DNA from: Cyanobacteria bacterium REEB67
GTDB lineage: Bacteria; Cyanobacteriota; Vampirovibrionia; Obscuribacterales; Obscuribacteraceae
DNA length: 64,000 bases
Direction: 5' to 3'
Assembly: GCA_018971775.1 (NCBI GenBank)
Contig: JAGXAB010000025.1
Span: 1 to 64,000 of the forward strand
Shown here: piece by piece, positions 9,910-20,000 of the stretch
Numbering within the stretch: the first letter of the stretch is position 1
Layout: each line of letters starts with the position of its first letter
Program-made: the position numbers and the translations under genes
The notes under the pieces: generated by a model
Told to the model about the DNA's origin: nothing
What the model saw: only the letters and a program-made list of their open reading frames with translations
Database searches by the model: none

Positions 9910-10059
9910 TTAGACAGCCGAACGCCTGCCTGTAATCATGTCGAAAAGGAAAATAGCGATAGCCAGAACCAGCAGAGTATGGATAAAACCGCCGCCGATG
10001 TGAGATACCAGGCCGACCAGCCATAAAAAGAACAGCAGCGAAATTAGTGTATAAATCAT
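9910..10059 (-). CDS. lmo0937-family small membrane protein (DUF5670-like)
   Basis: The 49-residue peptide begins MIYTLISLLFFLWLVGLVSH and ends with a short basic tail (MITGRRSAV). The pattern of a Leu/Trp-rich first helix, then GGGFIHTLLVL and a T-G-R-R end matches the lmo0937 family of two-helix stress-associated membrane peptides. A good ribosome binding site (GAGGAGT) precedes the ATG at 10059. It lies 59 bp upstream of the coiled-coil gene on the same strand and may be co-transcribed. Family members often sit next to CsbD and BON genes, which also occur in this window. Confidence 0.75.
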   Translation of the reverse strand: MIYTLISLLFFLWLVGLVSHIGGGFIHTLLVLAIAIFLFDMITGRRSAV

Positions 10060-10163
10060 GATAGACTCCTCAAATTATTGGCCAACGCCATAACCTGTTT
10101 GTTACTCCGTATACGACAAAGAGTTATTTGCGAAGTTCCCTGCTCAAATAAAGGATTTTGCCG

Positions 10164-10604
10164 ATGACGGCGAACTCAGTAATTATTTTGATGGCCGAAG
10201 ACAGCCCATCCGACGCCGAACTGGCACGTCAGGCCTTCAAGAACGGCAAGTTTTTGAATGAATTGATCATCGTCAAAGACGGCGTCGAAACGATGTCTTA
10301 TTTGCGCAAAGAAGGCGAATATGCCGGTGCCCGCAGGCCGGACGTGATTTTGCTCGACCTCAATATGCCGCGCAAAGATGGTCGGGAAGTGCTGGCCGAA
10401 ATCAAAAACGACGCCGAGCTCAAGACCATACCGGTTGTTGTCCTGACGACTTCCGAAGATGAGCAGGACATCCTCAAATCATACGAATTGCAGGCTAGCT
10501 GCTACATTACTAAACCGGTCGAATTCGAAAAATTCATCGAAGTAGCGCGCAGCATCAAACATTTTTATTTCAACATCGTGACACTGCCGCCCAAGCTAGA
10601 CTGA
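10164..10604 (+). CDS. Rcp1-like single-domain response regulator
   Basis: The 146-residue receiver domain has acidic pocket AEDSPSD, phosphoacceptor Asp65 (VILLDLNMPRKDGREVL), Thr95/Thr96 (LTTSED) and Lys117 (ITKPVEFEKF). The LLDLNMPRKDGREVL block and the C-terminal helix ending in FYFNIVTLPP are typical of the cyanobacterial phytochrome-type Rcp1 family, which pairs with kinases of the SHDLQEPLR type. The CHASE3 kinase at 11052-12542 carries that motif and is the likely partner, although the genes are convergent. The start is set at ATG 10164 because AAGGA lies 8 nt upstream; the TTG 6 bp earlier is too close to it. Confidence 0.92.
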   Translation: MTANSVIILMAEDSPSDAELARQAFKNGKFLNELIIVKDGVETMSYLRKEGEYAGARRPDVILLDLNMPRKDGREVLAEIKNDAELKTIPVVVLTTSEDEQDILKSYELQASCYITKPVEFEKFIEVARSIKHFYFNIVTLPPKLD

Positions 10605-10660
10605 GCCGCGCCGCAATCCCGGAAGTCCAAGCTCAGCAAGATCTCCCTGGCCCGGTTGGG

Positions 10661-11116
10661 CTACTCGCCCAGGACACGTCTTTGCGAAGTGTCGAGTTTA
10701 TTGCTGCGATTGCGCAGCGAAGAAAGAATGGCCACAGCAATGCGATTGCCGTCAAGAGTATCCTTGACCAGATAGTTGTCCGCTCCCTGCTTGAGGGCGT
10801 CGTTTAAAAGGGCGCGATCTTCATTGCCGCTGACAATGACTATTGGCACACTGTCCTTGACGCGGTCGCGCACCTTACCATAGGTCTCGATGCCAAAGGA
10901 GTCGGGCAGGGATAGGTCGAGGATGACTGCGTCATACTCCGCATCCTGCAAATTGGCGATACCTTCGGCCAGTGAAGTGACATGGGCCATATCGAAAACA
11001 AATTCGGTCACTTCCTGCAACTTTGCCGTGAGCAAAAGAGCGTCCGTCTGACTATCCTCGATCAGGAGGATTTTCAGAGGCTGATTTTTTCTCGGGGGAT
11101 TGGGCGGAGTGGCCAC
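10661..11116 (-). CDS. Single-domain response regulator overlapping the CHASE3 kinase
   Basis: The 151-residue receiver has IEDSQTD, phosphoacceptor Asp67 (AVILDLSLPDSFG), Ser96 (IVSGNED) and Lys118 (YLVKDT). The LSLPDS and VSGNEDRALLNDALKQGADNYLVKD blocks match receivers that sit directly beside bacteriophytochrome-like kinases. Its first 65 bases overlap the 3' end of the kinase gene in another frame, so the two are translationally linked. It probably modulates or receives phosphate from that kinase. There is no output domain. Confidence 0.92.
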   Translation of the reverse strand: MATPPNPPRKNQPLKILLIEDSQTDALLLTAKLQEVTEFVFDMAHVTSLAEGIANLQDAEYDAVILDLSLPDSFGIETYGKVRDRVKDSVPIVIVSGNEDRALLNDALKQGADNYLVKDTLDGNRIAVAILSSLRNRSNKLDTSQRRVLGE

Positions 11117-12542
11117 TGATCGTTTCTCCAGCTGAAGGCTTCAGCTCGACTGGTATGGTAAACGAGAAGGTCGATCCCTTCCCGGGTTGGGACTGCGCCC
11201 AGATACGTCCACCATGACGTTCGACTATTTTCTTACAAAGTGCGAGTCCTATACCAGTACCTTTATATTCATCACGACCATGCAGACGCTGAAAGATGAC
11301 AAAAATGCGCTTGGCATGCTCCTCGTCAAAGCCTATTCCGTTGTCCCCGACCGTGAATAACCATTCTTTTTGACGCTCGACCACCTTGATGCCAACATGG
11401 GGCACGGCGGCACTTTTGAATTTCACGGCATTGCTTAGCAAGTTTTGAAAAAGTTGAGAGAGCTGTCCTTCATCCCCCTTGATAACAGGCAACCGGTCAC
11501 TCTCTATGACGGCGCCCGACTCTTTCAGAGAAACGCTTAGATTTTTTTGAGCGCGCTGCAAAGCTGCGTTACAATCGGTCTTTACAAGCGGCTTGCCCTG
11601 CGACTCAACCCGGGCGAATGACAAAAGATCATTAATCAAAGTGCGCATGCGCTGGGCACCTTCAACAGCGTGGTTGATCCAGCATTCGGTTTCTTCGTCG
11701 AGTTTGCCTTTATTTTTGCTGACGATCAAAGTGAGGAAACCAGCTACGGCCCTCAGAGGTTCCTGCAAGTCATGGGAAGCGACATAGGCGAATTGCTGCA
11801 AATCCATGTTGGAGCTGACCAGACGATTGGAAGTGATAATCAGCTCAGCCTCCATCTTTTTACGTTCTTCGATTTCACGGGTGAGATCCGCAACCCGAGC
11901 CTGTTCTTCGAGAATAGCCTGACGCGCCACCTGATAGACCCAGGCCAGCATGGACAGTATAAAAGCGGCAAGGACGGCTGTGGTAGCCCAGTTGAGCCTT
12001 TGTATGTTTAGTAAGTCAGTGGTGCGATCGGCAAGGAGCTGCTCCTCATGGGATGAGAGGTGATTGATCACGACTTTGAAGGCGGTCATGATTTGCCTGC
12101 CCTTACCCTTGCCCTTATCGGGATTGGGCCTTTGCTCTGTGGTGGTCTCGATCACCTGCTCGCCATAGGCGATTTTTTGGGCCGCGATGTGGCGCGCCTG
12201 ATTGACCAGGACCAATTGCTCGGGACTGTCCTGCACAAGAGCGGCCACCTGACTGAGATGCTGGAAAACAGCTTCTTTACCCAGCTTAAATGTGCTGATG
12301 TATTCAGGCTTACCACTGATCACATAGCCACGGCTCGAGGTTTCGACTTCCTCCAGACCAATCAAACTGTCTTTCAACTCTTCGATCACCTGGTGAGTGT
12401 GCAAGGTCCAGGTTTTTACTTCATTCAAGCGGTAAGCATGCAGCACATTGGCGGCGATAGCCAGCAAGAAGGTGACGGCGATGGCGGCCAATCCCCAGAC
12501 TGTTTTTTGTAGTGCAGTCAATCGAGGAAACTCCGCCGGCAA
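11052..12542 (-). CDS. CHASE3-domain sensor histidine kinase
   Basis: The roughly 496-residue membrane kinase has TM1 about 14-33, a periplasmic CHASE3 sensor (about 40-180, with LIGLEEVETSSRGYVISGK), TM2 about 185-203 and a short coiled coil. HisKA carries His257 (YVASHDLQEPLRAV), followed by a HATPase domain with NLLSNAVKFK, DNGIGFD and GTGIGLALCKK. The HDLQEPLR variant is typical of phytochrome-like kinases that use Rcp1-type receivers. There is no ATG near the N-terminus. The TTG at 12542 has no clear ribosome binding site, whereas a TTG at codon 8 (12521) has GGAG 9 nt upstream and may be the real start. It overlaps the receiver gene by 65 bp. Confidence 0.92.
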   Translation of the reverse strand: MPAEFPRLTALQKTVWGLAAIAVTFLLAIAANVLHAYRLNEVKTWTLHTHQVIEELKDSLIGLEEVETSSRGYVISGKPEYISTFKLGKEAVFQHLSQVAALVQDSPEQLVLVNQARHIAAQKIAYGEQVIETTTEQRPNPDKGKGKGRQIMTAFKVVINHLSSHEEQLLADRTTDLLNIQRLNWATTAVLAAFILSMLAWVYQVARQAILEEQARVADLTREIEERKKMEAELIITSNRLVSSNMDLQQFAYVASHDLQEPLRAVAGFLTLIVSKNKGKLDEETECWINHAVEGAQRMRTLINDLLSFARVESQGKPLVKTDCNAALQRAQKNLSVSLKESGAVIESDRLPVIKGDEGQLSQLFQNLLSNAVKFKSAAVPHVGIKVVERQKEWLFTVGDNGIGFDEEHAKRIFVIFQRLHGRDEYKGTGIGLALCKKIVERHGGRIWAQSQPGKGSTFSFTIPVELKPSAGETISGHSAQSPEKKSASENPPDRG

Positions 12543-12692
12543 GGGTCCCAGAAACTATTTAACCACCACAACTGCCTCCTGAGCTGTTGCCCAGGAACAA
12601 TGCGACAAAGCCCGGCCAAGATTATAGAACCTCGACCGGTCGCTCGTATTAGAGCCTGCTATAAGATTACAAATCAGGTCAGCATGCCGTTA

Positions 12693-13097
12693 TTAACCGG
12701 CCTTAAGTCGTCTATCGACAAGGTTGGGCTGGGGCAGGGGCAGATTTTGAATCTCACTGCGCTGTTCGACCTGCTTGATCATCTCGCCACAGGCACGCTC
12801 GATTGAAGAAAGCGAACGGAAGGGCCAGATCTGGCGAATTGGATTGGCAGCCTTGCCGCCGAGCCAATCGTTGAGTGCTTGTTGATAGAGCTCCTTGGCA
12901 AAGAAATGATTGCCCTGCTCTTCGTAAACGCGAGCCAGAGTAAATTGCACCATCGCACTCGTACTCAGATCTTTGCTGTCCTGAGCGGAATTGAGGGCTT
13001 CCGTCAAAAGGCAGGTCGCCTCAGCGTAAAATCGCCGCTTGCAATAAACGGAGGCCATATAAATGATCTCTGCCAGTTCAATATTTGCAGCGCGCAT
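12693..13097 (-). CDS. Small TPR protein
   Basis: The 134-residue protein holds two to three tetratricopeptide-like helix pairs (IIYMASVYCKRRFYAEATCL, then MVQFTLARVYEEQGNHFFAK) with the usual A-x-x-Y and L-x-x-A spacing. There is no signal peptide and it is presumably cytosolic. It follows the CHASE3 kinase region on the other side of a 150-bp gap and has its own start (ATG 13097 with GAGGAGA upstream). Similar short TPR proteins occur at 35311 and in longer form at 36852, so this is a lineage-expanded family. The binding partner cannot be told. Confidence 0.75.
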   Translation of the reverse strand: MRAANIELAEIIYMASVYCKRRFYAEATCLLTEALNSAQDSKDLSTSAMVQFTLARVYEEQGNHFFAKELYQQALNDWLGGKAANPIRQIWPFRSLSSIERACGEMIKQVEQRSEIQNLPLPQPNLVDRRLKAG

Positions 13098-13185
13098 AAT
13101 CTTCTCTCCTCAAGCCAAACGACTCTTCCTGCCTGATACGACCAGGAGACGAAGCAAAAGTTCCAGGTTTTCTCTAGATAGGCGC

Positions 13186-13326
13186 CTAAAAAATATAAGG
13201 CGCAATCGTCAGGTTAGTGACCATCCACACGAGCACCGCCAGCAAGAAGGCAAAGATGGATAGATCGGCTGCTGAAGCCGGTTGCGGCCAGCCCCTCAGA
13301 TTTGCCGGGGCCGTGTCGAATTTCAT
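13186..13326 (-). CDS. Predicted 46-residue single-helix membrane peptide
   Basis: The reading frame ATG 13326 to TAG 13186 encodes a short polar N-terminus (MKFDTAPANLRGWPQPASAA) followed by one strong hydrophobic helix (IFAFLLAVLVWMVTNLTI) and APYIF. GAGG lies upstream at a rather long spacing. It fits the 290-bp gap between the TPR and SCP2-like genes, all on the same strand. No family is recognised. The single clean helix is the main support. Confidence 0.4.
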   Translation of the reverse strand: MKFDTAPANLRGWPQPASAADLSIFAFLLAVLVWMVTNLTIAPYIF

Positions 13327-13385
13327 GGTCAGTATTTATCCTCGCAAAGTCAGGCGGGTAATCATGAGAAAAACTGGCGTGGGCT

Positions 13386-13790
13386 TCAGGCCACTCTTTC
13401 GAAGTCTTCGATCACTTTGTTGTAGATCGAAAAAGCAGGCCGGACAGCTGGAAGCAGGGCAAGCGCCCTCTGCACCGGACCGGCAGAAACAATCTTGCCT
13501 TGCATCAGGGCCATCGGCACATTTTCACGCCCCATCCAGAAGCTATGAGCAAAGTCTGATTTCATGCGCATTTCGACAATCGGCCGCGTATCGCACTGCG
13601 CTAGGGTGACCTTTATCGTTTGACCATCACTGCCATCGATAGTCACCAGGCCTTCCGGATCGCGGTAAACGAAACGCACCACCAGCTTCGACGTAAGCAA
13701 TCTTTGGGAAATATCTTTATCTACAATGATGCGCTTCCAGAGTTCATCCATGACCTTGTAGAGTGCTTCAGTATCAGCAAAAACCGGCAT
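13386..13790 (-). CDS. SCP2 sterol-carrier-like protein
   Basis: The 134-residue protein starts at ATG 13790, chosen because GGAGG lies 10 nt upstream; the frame is open further up but lacks such a site. The C-terminal half (FWMGRENVPMALMQGKIVSA, then LLPAVRPAFSIYNKVIED) has the G-x-x-x-x-x-A-L-x-x-G-K-I signature of SCP2-type lipid-binding folds. The N-terminal half would supply the beta-sheet (LVVRFVYRDPEGLVTIDG). The likely role is binding a hydrophobic ligand in the cytosol. It is divergent from the next gene, the cyclic glucan synthase, across a 264-bp gap that must hold both promoters. Confidence 0.7.
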   Translation of the reverse strand: MPVFADTEALYKVMDELWKRIIVDKDISQRLLTSKLVVRFVYRDPEGLVTIDGSDGQTIKVTLAQCDTRPIVEMRMKSDFAHSFWMGRENVPMALMQGKIVSAGPVQRALALLPAVRPAFSIYNKVIEDFERVA

Positions 13791-14054
13791 AGCTTCCCGA
13801 CCTCCAGACAAAACGAATCTTACCGTCCCGGAGAGACGGCCATACTCGCGGAACCGACCAAACTCAACTGGGACACTTGTCATGAATACGACGGCAAGCG
13901 AGCTCTTGAGTTCCTACTTTTTGTAACGAGGCAAAATGCTGTCGGCTACAGGCTATACTGACCCCAGCATCACGGATTGCCGCTGTTCGAGTCTTAGCTG
14001 CGCTCTTTAAAGAGATGCCGGGCCCTTGGAACAAGTCCCATTCTGCGCGGTCGA

Positions 14055-17000
14055 TTGCTTCAGTCAGACCATGCAAATGAGCTGCTACTTTGCTTCAAGG
14101 AGCCGGTCACGAATAACCTCGCCAAACAAAATGCCATTTTAAAAAGCCTTTCTTCGAAACTGGACAAATTTGGCCTGAACAATCCGGCCTCAGATGAAGA
14201 TGAGGCGCCTTTCCGATCCGAGCTCTTCAGCGTCGATCAAATGGAGCGTCACGGCATCACCCTGGCGTCGATACACAAAATTTCTCCCTCGGTGCAAGAA
14301 GATAATCTTCTTGCTCGCCTGGACGACAATGAAAAAATTCTCGTGCGCACGCGCAAGGCACTCACCGACGCCGTACAAGCGGGCACCAGAATCACGCCGG
14401 CTGGCGAGTGGTTGCTCGACAACTTTTATCTAATCGAAGAACAAATACGCGCCACTCGCAGACACCTGCCCAAGGGTTACAGCCGCGAATTGCCCCGTCT
14501 GGAAAACGAACAACTGACGGGACTGCCGCGCGTCTATGACATCGCATTGACGACTATCTCCTGCGGCGACGGCCGCGTCGATCTGGAAAGCCTCAATCGC
14601 TTCGTCCAGAAATATCAAACCGTGCAGCCCCTCAAACTCGGCGAACTTTGGGCAATTCCTATCATGCTGCGTCTGGCTCTGATCGAAAATCTTCGCCGCG
14701 TCGCCGTGGCGATCGGCGCCAGCATGACCAATCGCGATCGGGCCAATTACTGGGCGGACAAGATGGTCGAAACGGCCGAGAAAGATCCCAAAAGCCTGAT
14801 CCTGATCATCGCCGATATGGCCCGCTCCAATCCGCCCATGGTCGGCTCCTTCGTCTCAGAACTGGCTCGTAGACTGCAATGGCAAAGTCCCGCTCTGGCC
14901 ATGCCCCTGACCTGGGTGGAGCAGAGACTGGCCGAAGTCGGCCTGACAATCGAGCAATTGATCCAGGCTGAAACGCAGACGCAAGCATCCAACCAGGTTT
15001 CGATCAGCAACAGTATCGGTAGCCTGCGTCTCCTCGGCGCCGTCGACTGGAGCTCCTTCGTCGAACAGCAAAGTCTGGTCGAACAAATTCTCAGTACCGA
15101 CCCGGCCGGTATCTACGCAAAGATGAATTTTGCCACCCGCGATCGCTACCGGCATATTGTCGAAAAAATCGCCCACAACACTAAAAAAACCGAGACGGCG
15201 CTCGCCGATCTGGCCACTAAAATTGCCGCCGATGCCGCCCGCGATACAGGCCCGACCGCTCGTGAAGCCCATGTCGGCTATTATCTGCTCGGCAAGGGCA
15301 AGGCAAAATTGCTGGCGGCGGCGGCCGGCCAGGCACCTCTCATCTATCAATTGCGCGCTACGATCAAAACCTTTGCCATCTACTTATATATAGGAGCAGT
15401 GCTGGCCATAACCGGCGCCATCACTCTCTATTGCGCCAGAGTGCTCAGCCCCCTGGCCCTCAAACCAGCCCTGCTGGCTCCGATTATCGTAGCGATATTA
15501 TTCACCGCCGCTCAACTCGCCTTCGAAATCATCAACTGGCTTTCGACGATCTTCAAAACACCAGCCCATTTACCGCGCATGAATTTCGAGCCGGGTATCC
15601 CTCCCCAGGCAGCTACGCTGGTCGTCGTGCCGACGATGATCACGAGCGAAGCCGGCGTCGAAAGCTTGCTCGAAGCTCTGGAAGTGCGCTACCTGGGCAA
15701 CCAGGACGCCAACATCTATTACGCTCTGCTCACCGACTTTATCGATGCCCAGACAGAGACACTGGCCAGCGACGCCCTGCTCGTGGAAAAAGTAAGCGAA
15801 GGTATTGCCAATTTAAACACTCGCTATCGCAGCAAAGAAAATCGCCAGGGCGATCCTTTTTTATTGCTTCATCGGCCCAGGCTCTTCAATGCCGCCGAAA
15901 ACTGCTGGATGGGCCGAGAACGCAAACGCGGCAAATTAGCCGATCTCAACAGCATATTGCGCGACGCCGGCGGCGAAGCCAACTTCGCTTGCATAGTCGG
16001 CACCAGGTCTGTCTTCCCCCGCATCAAATATGTGATCACCCTGGACACGGATACACTGCTCCCGCGCGACTGCGCCAGGCATCTGATCGAGGCGATGGAA
16101 CATCCTCTCAACCAGCCTCGCATCGACGCAAAAAAACAGATCATCGTCGAGGGCTTCGGCTTATTGCAACCGCGCGTCAGCAATAGCCTGAGCGGCTCGC
16201 GCCAGTCGCTATTTAGTCTGCTCCACTGTCGCGAAGCGGGCATCGATCCCTATACTCGCGTAGTCTCCGATATCTATCAGGACCTCTTCGACGAAGGGTC
16301 CTTTATCGGCAAGGGCATCTACAATGTCGATGCCTTCGAAGCGGCTCTGCATGGCCGCTTCCCCGACAACCGCATCCTCAGCCATGACTTGCTGGAAGGC
16401 TGCTATGTGCGCTCCGGTCTGATCAGCGATGTGCAATTTTTCGAAGAATATCCAAGCACCTACCTGAGCGACGTCAGCCGCAGACACCGCTGGATCCGCG
16501 GCGACTGGCAAATTCTCGACTGGCTCTTGCCCTCAGTACCCACCGCCGCCAAGCCGCAGACCAATCCACTCTCTCTGCTTTCGCATTTCAAAATCCTGGA
16601 CAATCTGCGCCGCAGCCTGACACCACCGGCGGTGGTCGCCCTGCTTTTCTTCGCCTGGACGATTGCTCGTCCACTCTGGCTCTTTGCCGGTCTGGCACTG
16701 GCCATCACTTTCTTGCCTACATTGATAGGCCTCTGCAGCCAGCTGCTCACCCGGCCAAAAGAAATCAACCTGAGCCGCCATATCTCAGACGCATTGCAAA
16801 ACGCCCAATTCAATGGCAGCCGCGCTCTACTTTCTTTTGCATGCCTGCCTTTTGAATCTTTCTTCAGCTTACATGCTATCCTCATCACCCTTTACCGCAT
16901 GCTGGTCAGCAAAAAACATTTGCTCGAATGGCAAGCCTCCTCAAATCACACGCCGGCGGCGAGCAATATCTGGTGGCGTATGCTGGCCGGTCCGCTGACG

Positions 17001-20000
17001 GCAGCAGCGGGAGCAGCCTTGGTCGGCAATTGCTATCCGGAAAATCTGGCCGCCGCAGCGCCGGTCCTGCTCTTGTGGTTCCTTTCGCCGGCCATCGCGT
17101 CCTATGTTAGCAAACCGCTGGCACCGACCCGCAGCAAACTGGACGCCGCCCAGAAGCTATTCCTCAATAAACTGGCTCGCAAGACCTGGGCTTTTTTCGA
17201 AGCACTGGTTACCGAGGGCGACAACTTTTTGCCACCGGACAATTATCAAATCCAGCCCGTTGATGTGGTAGCCCATCGCACCTCGCCGACCAATATCGGC
17301 ATGGCACTTTTGGCTAATCTCACAGCTTACGACTTTGGCTTTATCAGCCTCGGCCAGTTGCTCGACCGCACCGATAAGACCCTCAAATCAATGAGCGCCC
17401 TCGAACGTCATCGCGGACATTTCTACAACTGGTACGACACTCAGAACCTGCAACCGCTCCATCCTCTCTATATTTCCACGGTCGACAGCGGCAACCTGGC
17501 TGGACATCTACTGACGCTGCGCATGGCCGTGATCGACCTGGGTGAAAACCGCATCGTTTCACCGGCGCTCTTCAGCGGCCTGGCTACGACTCTGGCTGTA
17601 CTGCGCGACAGCCTGCCACCGGCACTGGCCGATCAACCAGCGCTCACCACCTGCAATACCACTATCCAGAAATGCCTGGCGGCAGATATCAACAGTCTTT
17701 CTGCCATCATCAGCAATCTCGACAATTTTCACCGGCAAACCAGAGAGCTGGCCAGGATATTGAGAGACCTGCCCGGTGTTGGCGAAGGCGATGCCACCAG
17801 TATGGATCTGGGAGAAGCGCGCTGGTGGGCAGATACACTTAACGAACAAGCGGCCGCCGCCGAAGGCGATCTTATTTACCTGTGCCCCTGGCTTGTCAGC
17901 GACAGTCAGGCCCAGATTTTGAAAACCCTGCCCGCCCTCGATAAAGTACCCAGTCTGGAAGCGCTCAGCCAGGTGACCAAAAGCCTGGACGGCGACAATC
18001 CTGAGCTGGCTAAGCTGAGAGCGATCCTCGATCTATCGCGCAAGCGGGCCCAAGACCGGCTCGATCATTTTGGCGAACTGGCCGAAAAGCTGGAAGATTT
18101 AGCCCAGATGGACTTCACCTTCCTCTATGACAAAACACGGCGTCTGCTCGCTATCGGTTATAACGTCGAAGAACGACGCCTGGACAACAGTTTTTATGAC
18201 CTACTCGCTTCGGAAGCGCGGCTGGCCAATTTTTATGCCATCGCCCAGGGACAGCTCCCGGAAGAGAGCTGGTTTGCCCTCGGCCGTCTGCTCATGGGCT
18301 CCGATGCTCAACCGGTGCTCTGCAGCTGGAGCGGATCGATGTTCGAATATCTGATGCCGCTTCTGATCATGCCGACCTTTGAAAACACGCTTCTAGATCA
18401 GACCTATAAGTCAGTAGTGGCCAAACAAATCGAATACGGCATGCAGCGCAATGTCCCCTGGGGCATCTCCGAATCGGGCTACAACTCCTTCGACGCCCAC
18501 CTCAACTATCAATACAAGGCCTTCGGTGTGCCCGGACTCGGCCTCAAACGGGGTCTGGCCGACGACCTGGTCATCGCGCCCTATGCCACAGTCATGGCCT
18601 TGATGGTCGAGCCGGAAAAATCCTATTACAACCTGGCCTTGCTCGCTTCCCAGGGACTGATCGGCAAGCTCGGCTTCTACGAGGCTATTGATTGCACGCC
18701 GCGTCGACTGGCGGCCCGTCAACTCTACGCCGTGGTCAGATCCTTCATGGCTCACCACCAGGGCATGAGCCTGCTGGCCCTGGCCTATGTCTTGCTCGAC
18801 AAGCCGATGCAGAAGCAATTTAGCAAGGAGCCCTCTTTTAAGGCGACGATGCCGCTGCTGCAAGAACGTGTACCGAAGAGTATCGTCGTCCAGACTCAAA
18901 GTGATGGCCTGACCAATCAAAGTACATCAATCGAAGCACAAGAATCGCCGGTGCGAGTGATCAAAACAGCCAATACCACGGCTCCGGAAGTGCAACTGCT
19001 GTCAAACGGCCGCTACAATGTGATGATCTCCAACTCCGGCGGCGGCTACAGTCGCTGGAAAGAAATGGCGATCACGCGCTGGCGGCCGGATAGTACCCTC
19101 GATAACTGGGGCACCTTCTGCTACATCAAAGAAATCGGCGCTAGAGAAAGTACAGTCCGCGAAAATCAAGGCGACCGGCCAGGCTTCTTTTCAGCAGCCT
19201 ATCAACCGGCGCAACAGGCCGGTGAAAATTTCGAGGCGATCTTCTCGGAGGCACGTGTAGAATTTCGCCGTCGCGACGGTGATCTCGACACGCACTATGA
19301 AATCGTCATCTCCTCGGAAGACGACATCGAATTGCGGCGCGTCCAGCTCACTAACCGCTCGCGTGCTCGCAAAACAATCGAACTGACGAGCTATGCCGAA
19401 GTCTGCCTGACCTCCGCCGATACCGATTCGATGCATCCAGCCTTCAGCAACTTATTTGTCCAGACTGAAGTACTGGAAAAACAAAGAGCCATACTCTGCA
19501 ACCGCAGACCGCGCTCGGCCAATGACAATGAGCCATGGATGTTTCATCTGCTCGTCGTGCACGGAGCCGAAGAGCTATCACATTCGTACGAGACCGACAG
19601 GTCACGCTTCCTTGGTCGGGGCAACACTGCTCAATATCCCAGTGCTCTGACCGAAGATGGACCGCTCTCCAACAGCCAGGGCTCCGTGCTCGATCCGATC
19701 GTGGCGGCTCGCTCTCGCCTTACTCTCGAGGCACATGCTTCGGTAACAGTCGATATCGTCACCGGTGTCGCCGAAACAAGGGAAGCCTGCCTGGCTCTGG
19801 TCGAAAGGTACAAAGACAAGCGCCTGGCTGACCGTGTTTTTGAAGTGTCATGGACACACAACCAGGTCGTCCTGCGCCAGATCAATGCCAGCGATTCCGA
19901 CGCTCAAACATACGGCCGCCTGGCCGGGGCGATCATCTATCCAAACGCCGCATATCGCGCCGATGCATCGATTCTAATCAAAAATCGACGCGGTCAATCG

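Noticed and set aside
9167-10024. N-terminally extended version of the coiled-coil protein
   Set aside because: The extension is the out-of-frame shadow of the small lmo0937-type gene at 9910-10059; the signal peptide and AGGA support ATG 9850.
15431-16186. 251-codon plus-strand ORF within the cyclic glucan synthase
   Set aside because: Frame shadow with Arg/Gln/Ser-rich composition; the overlapping synthase frame carries DTD and other catalytic motifs.
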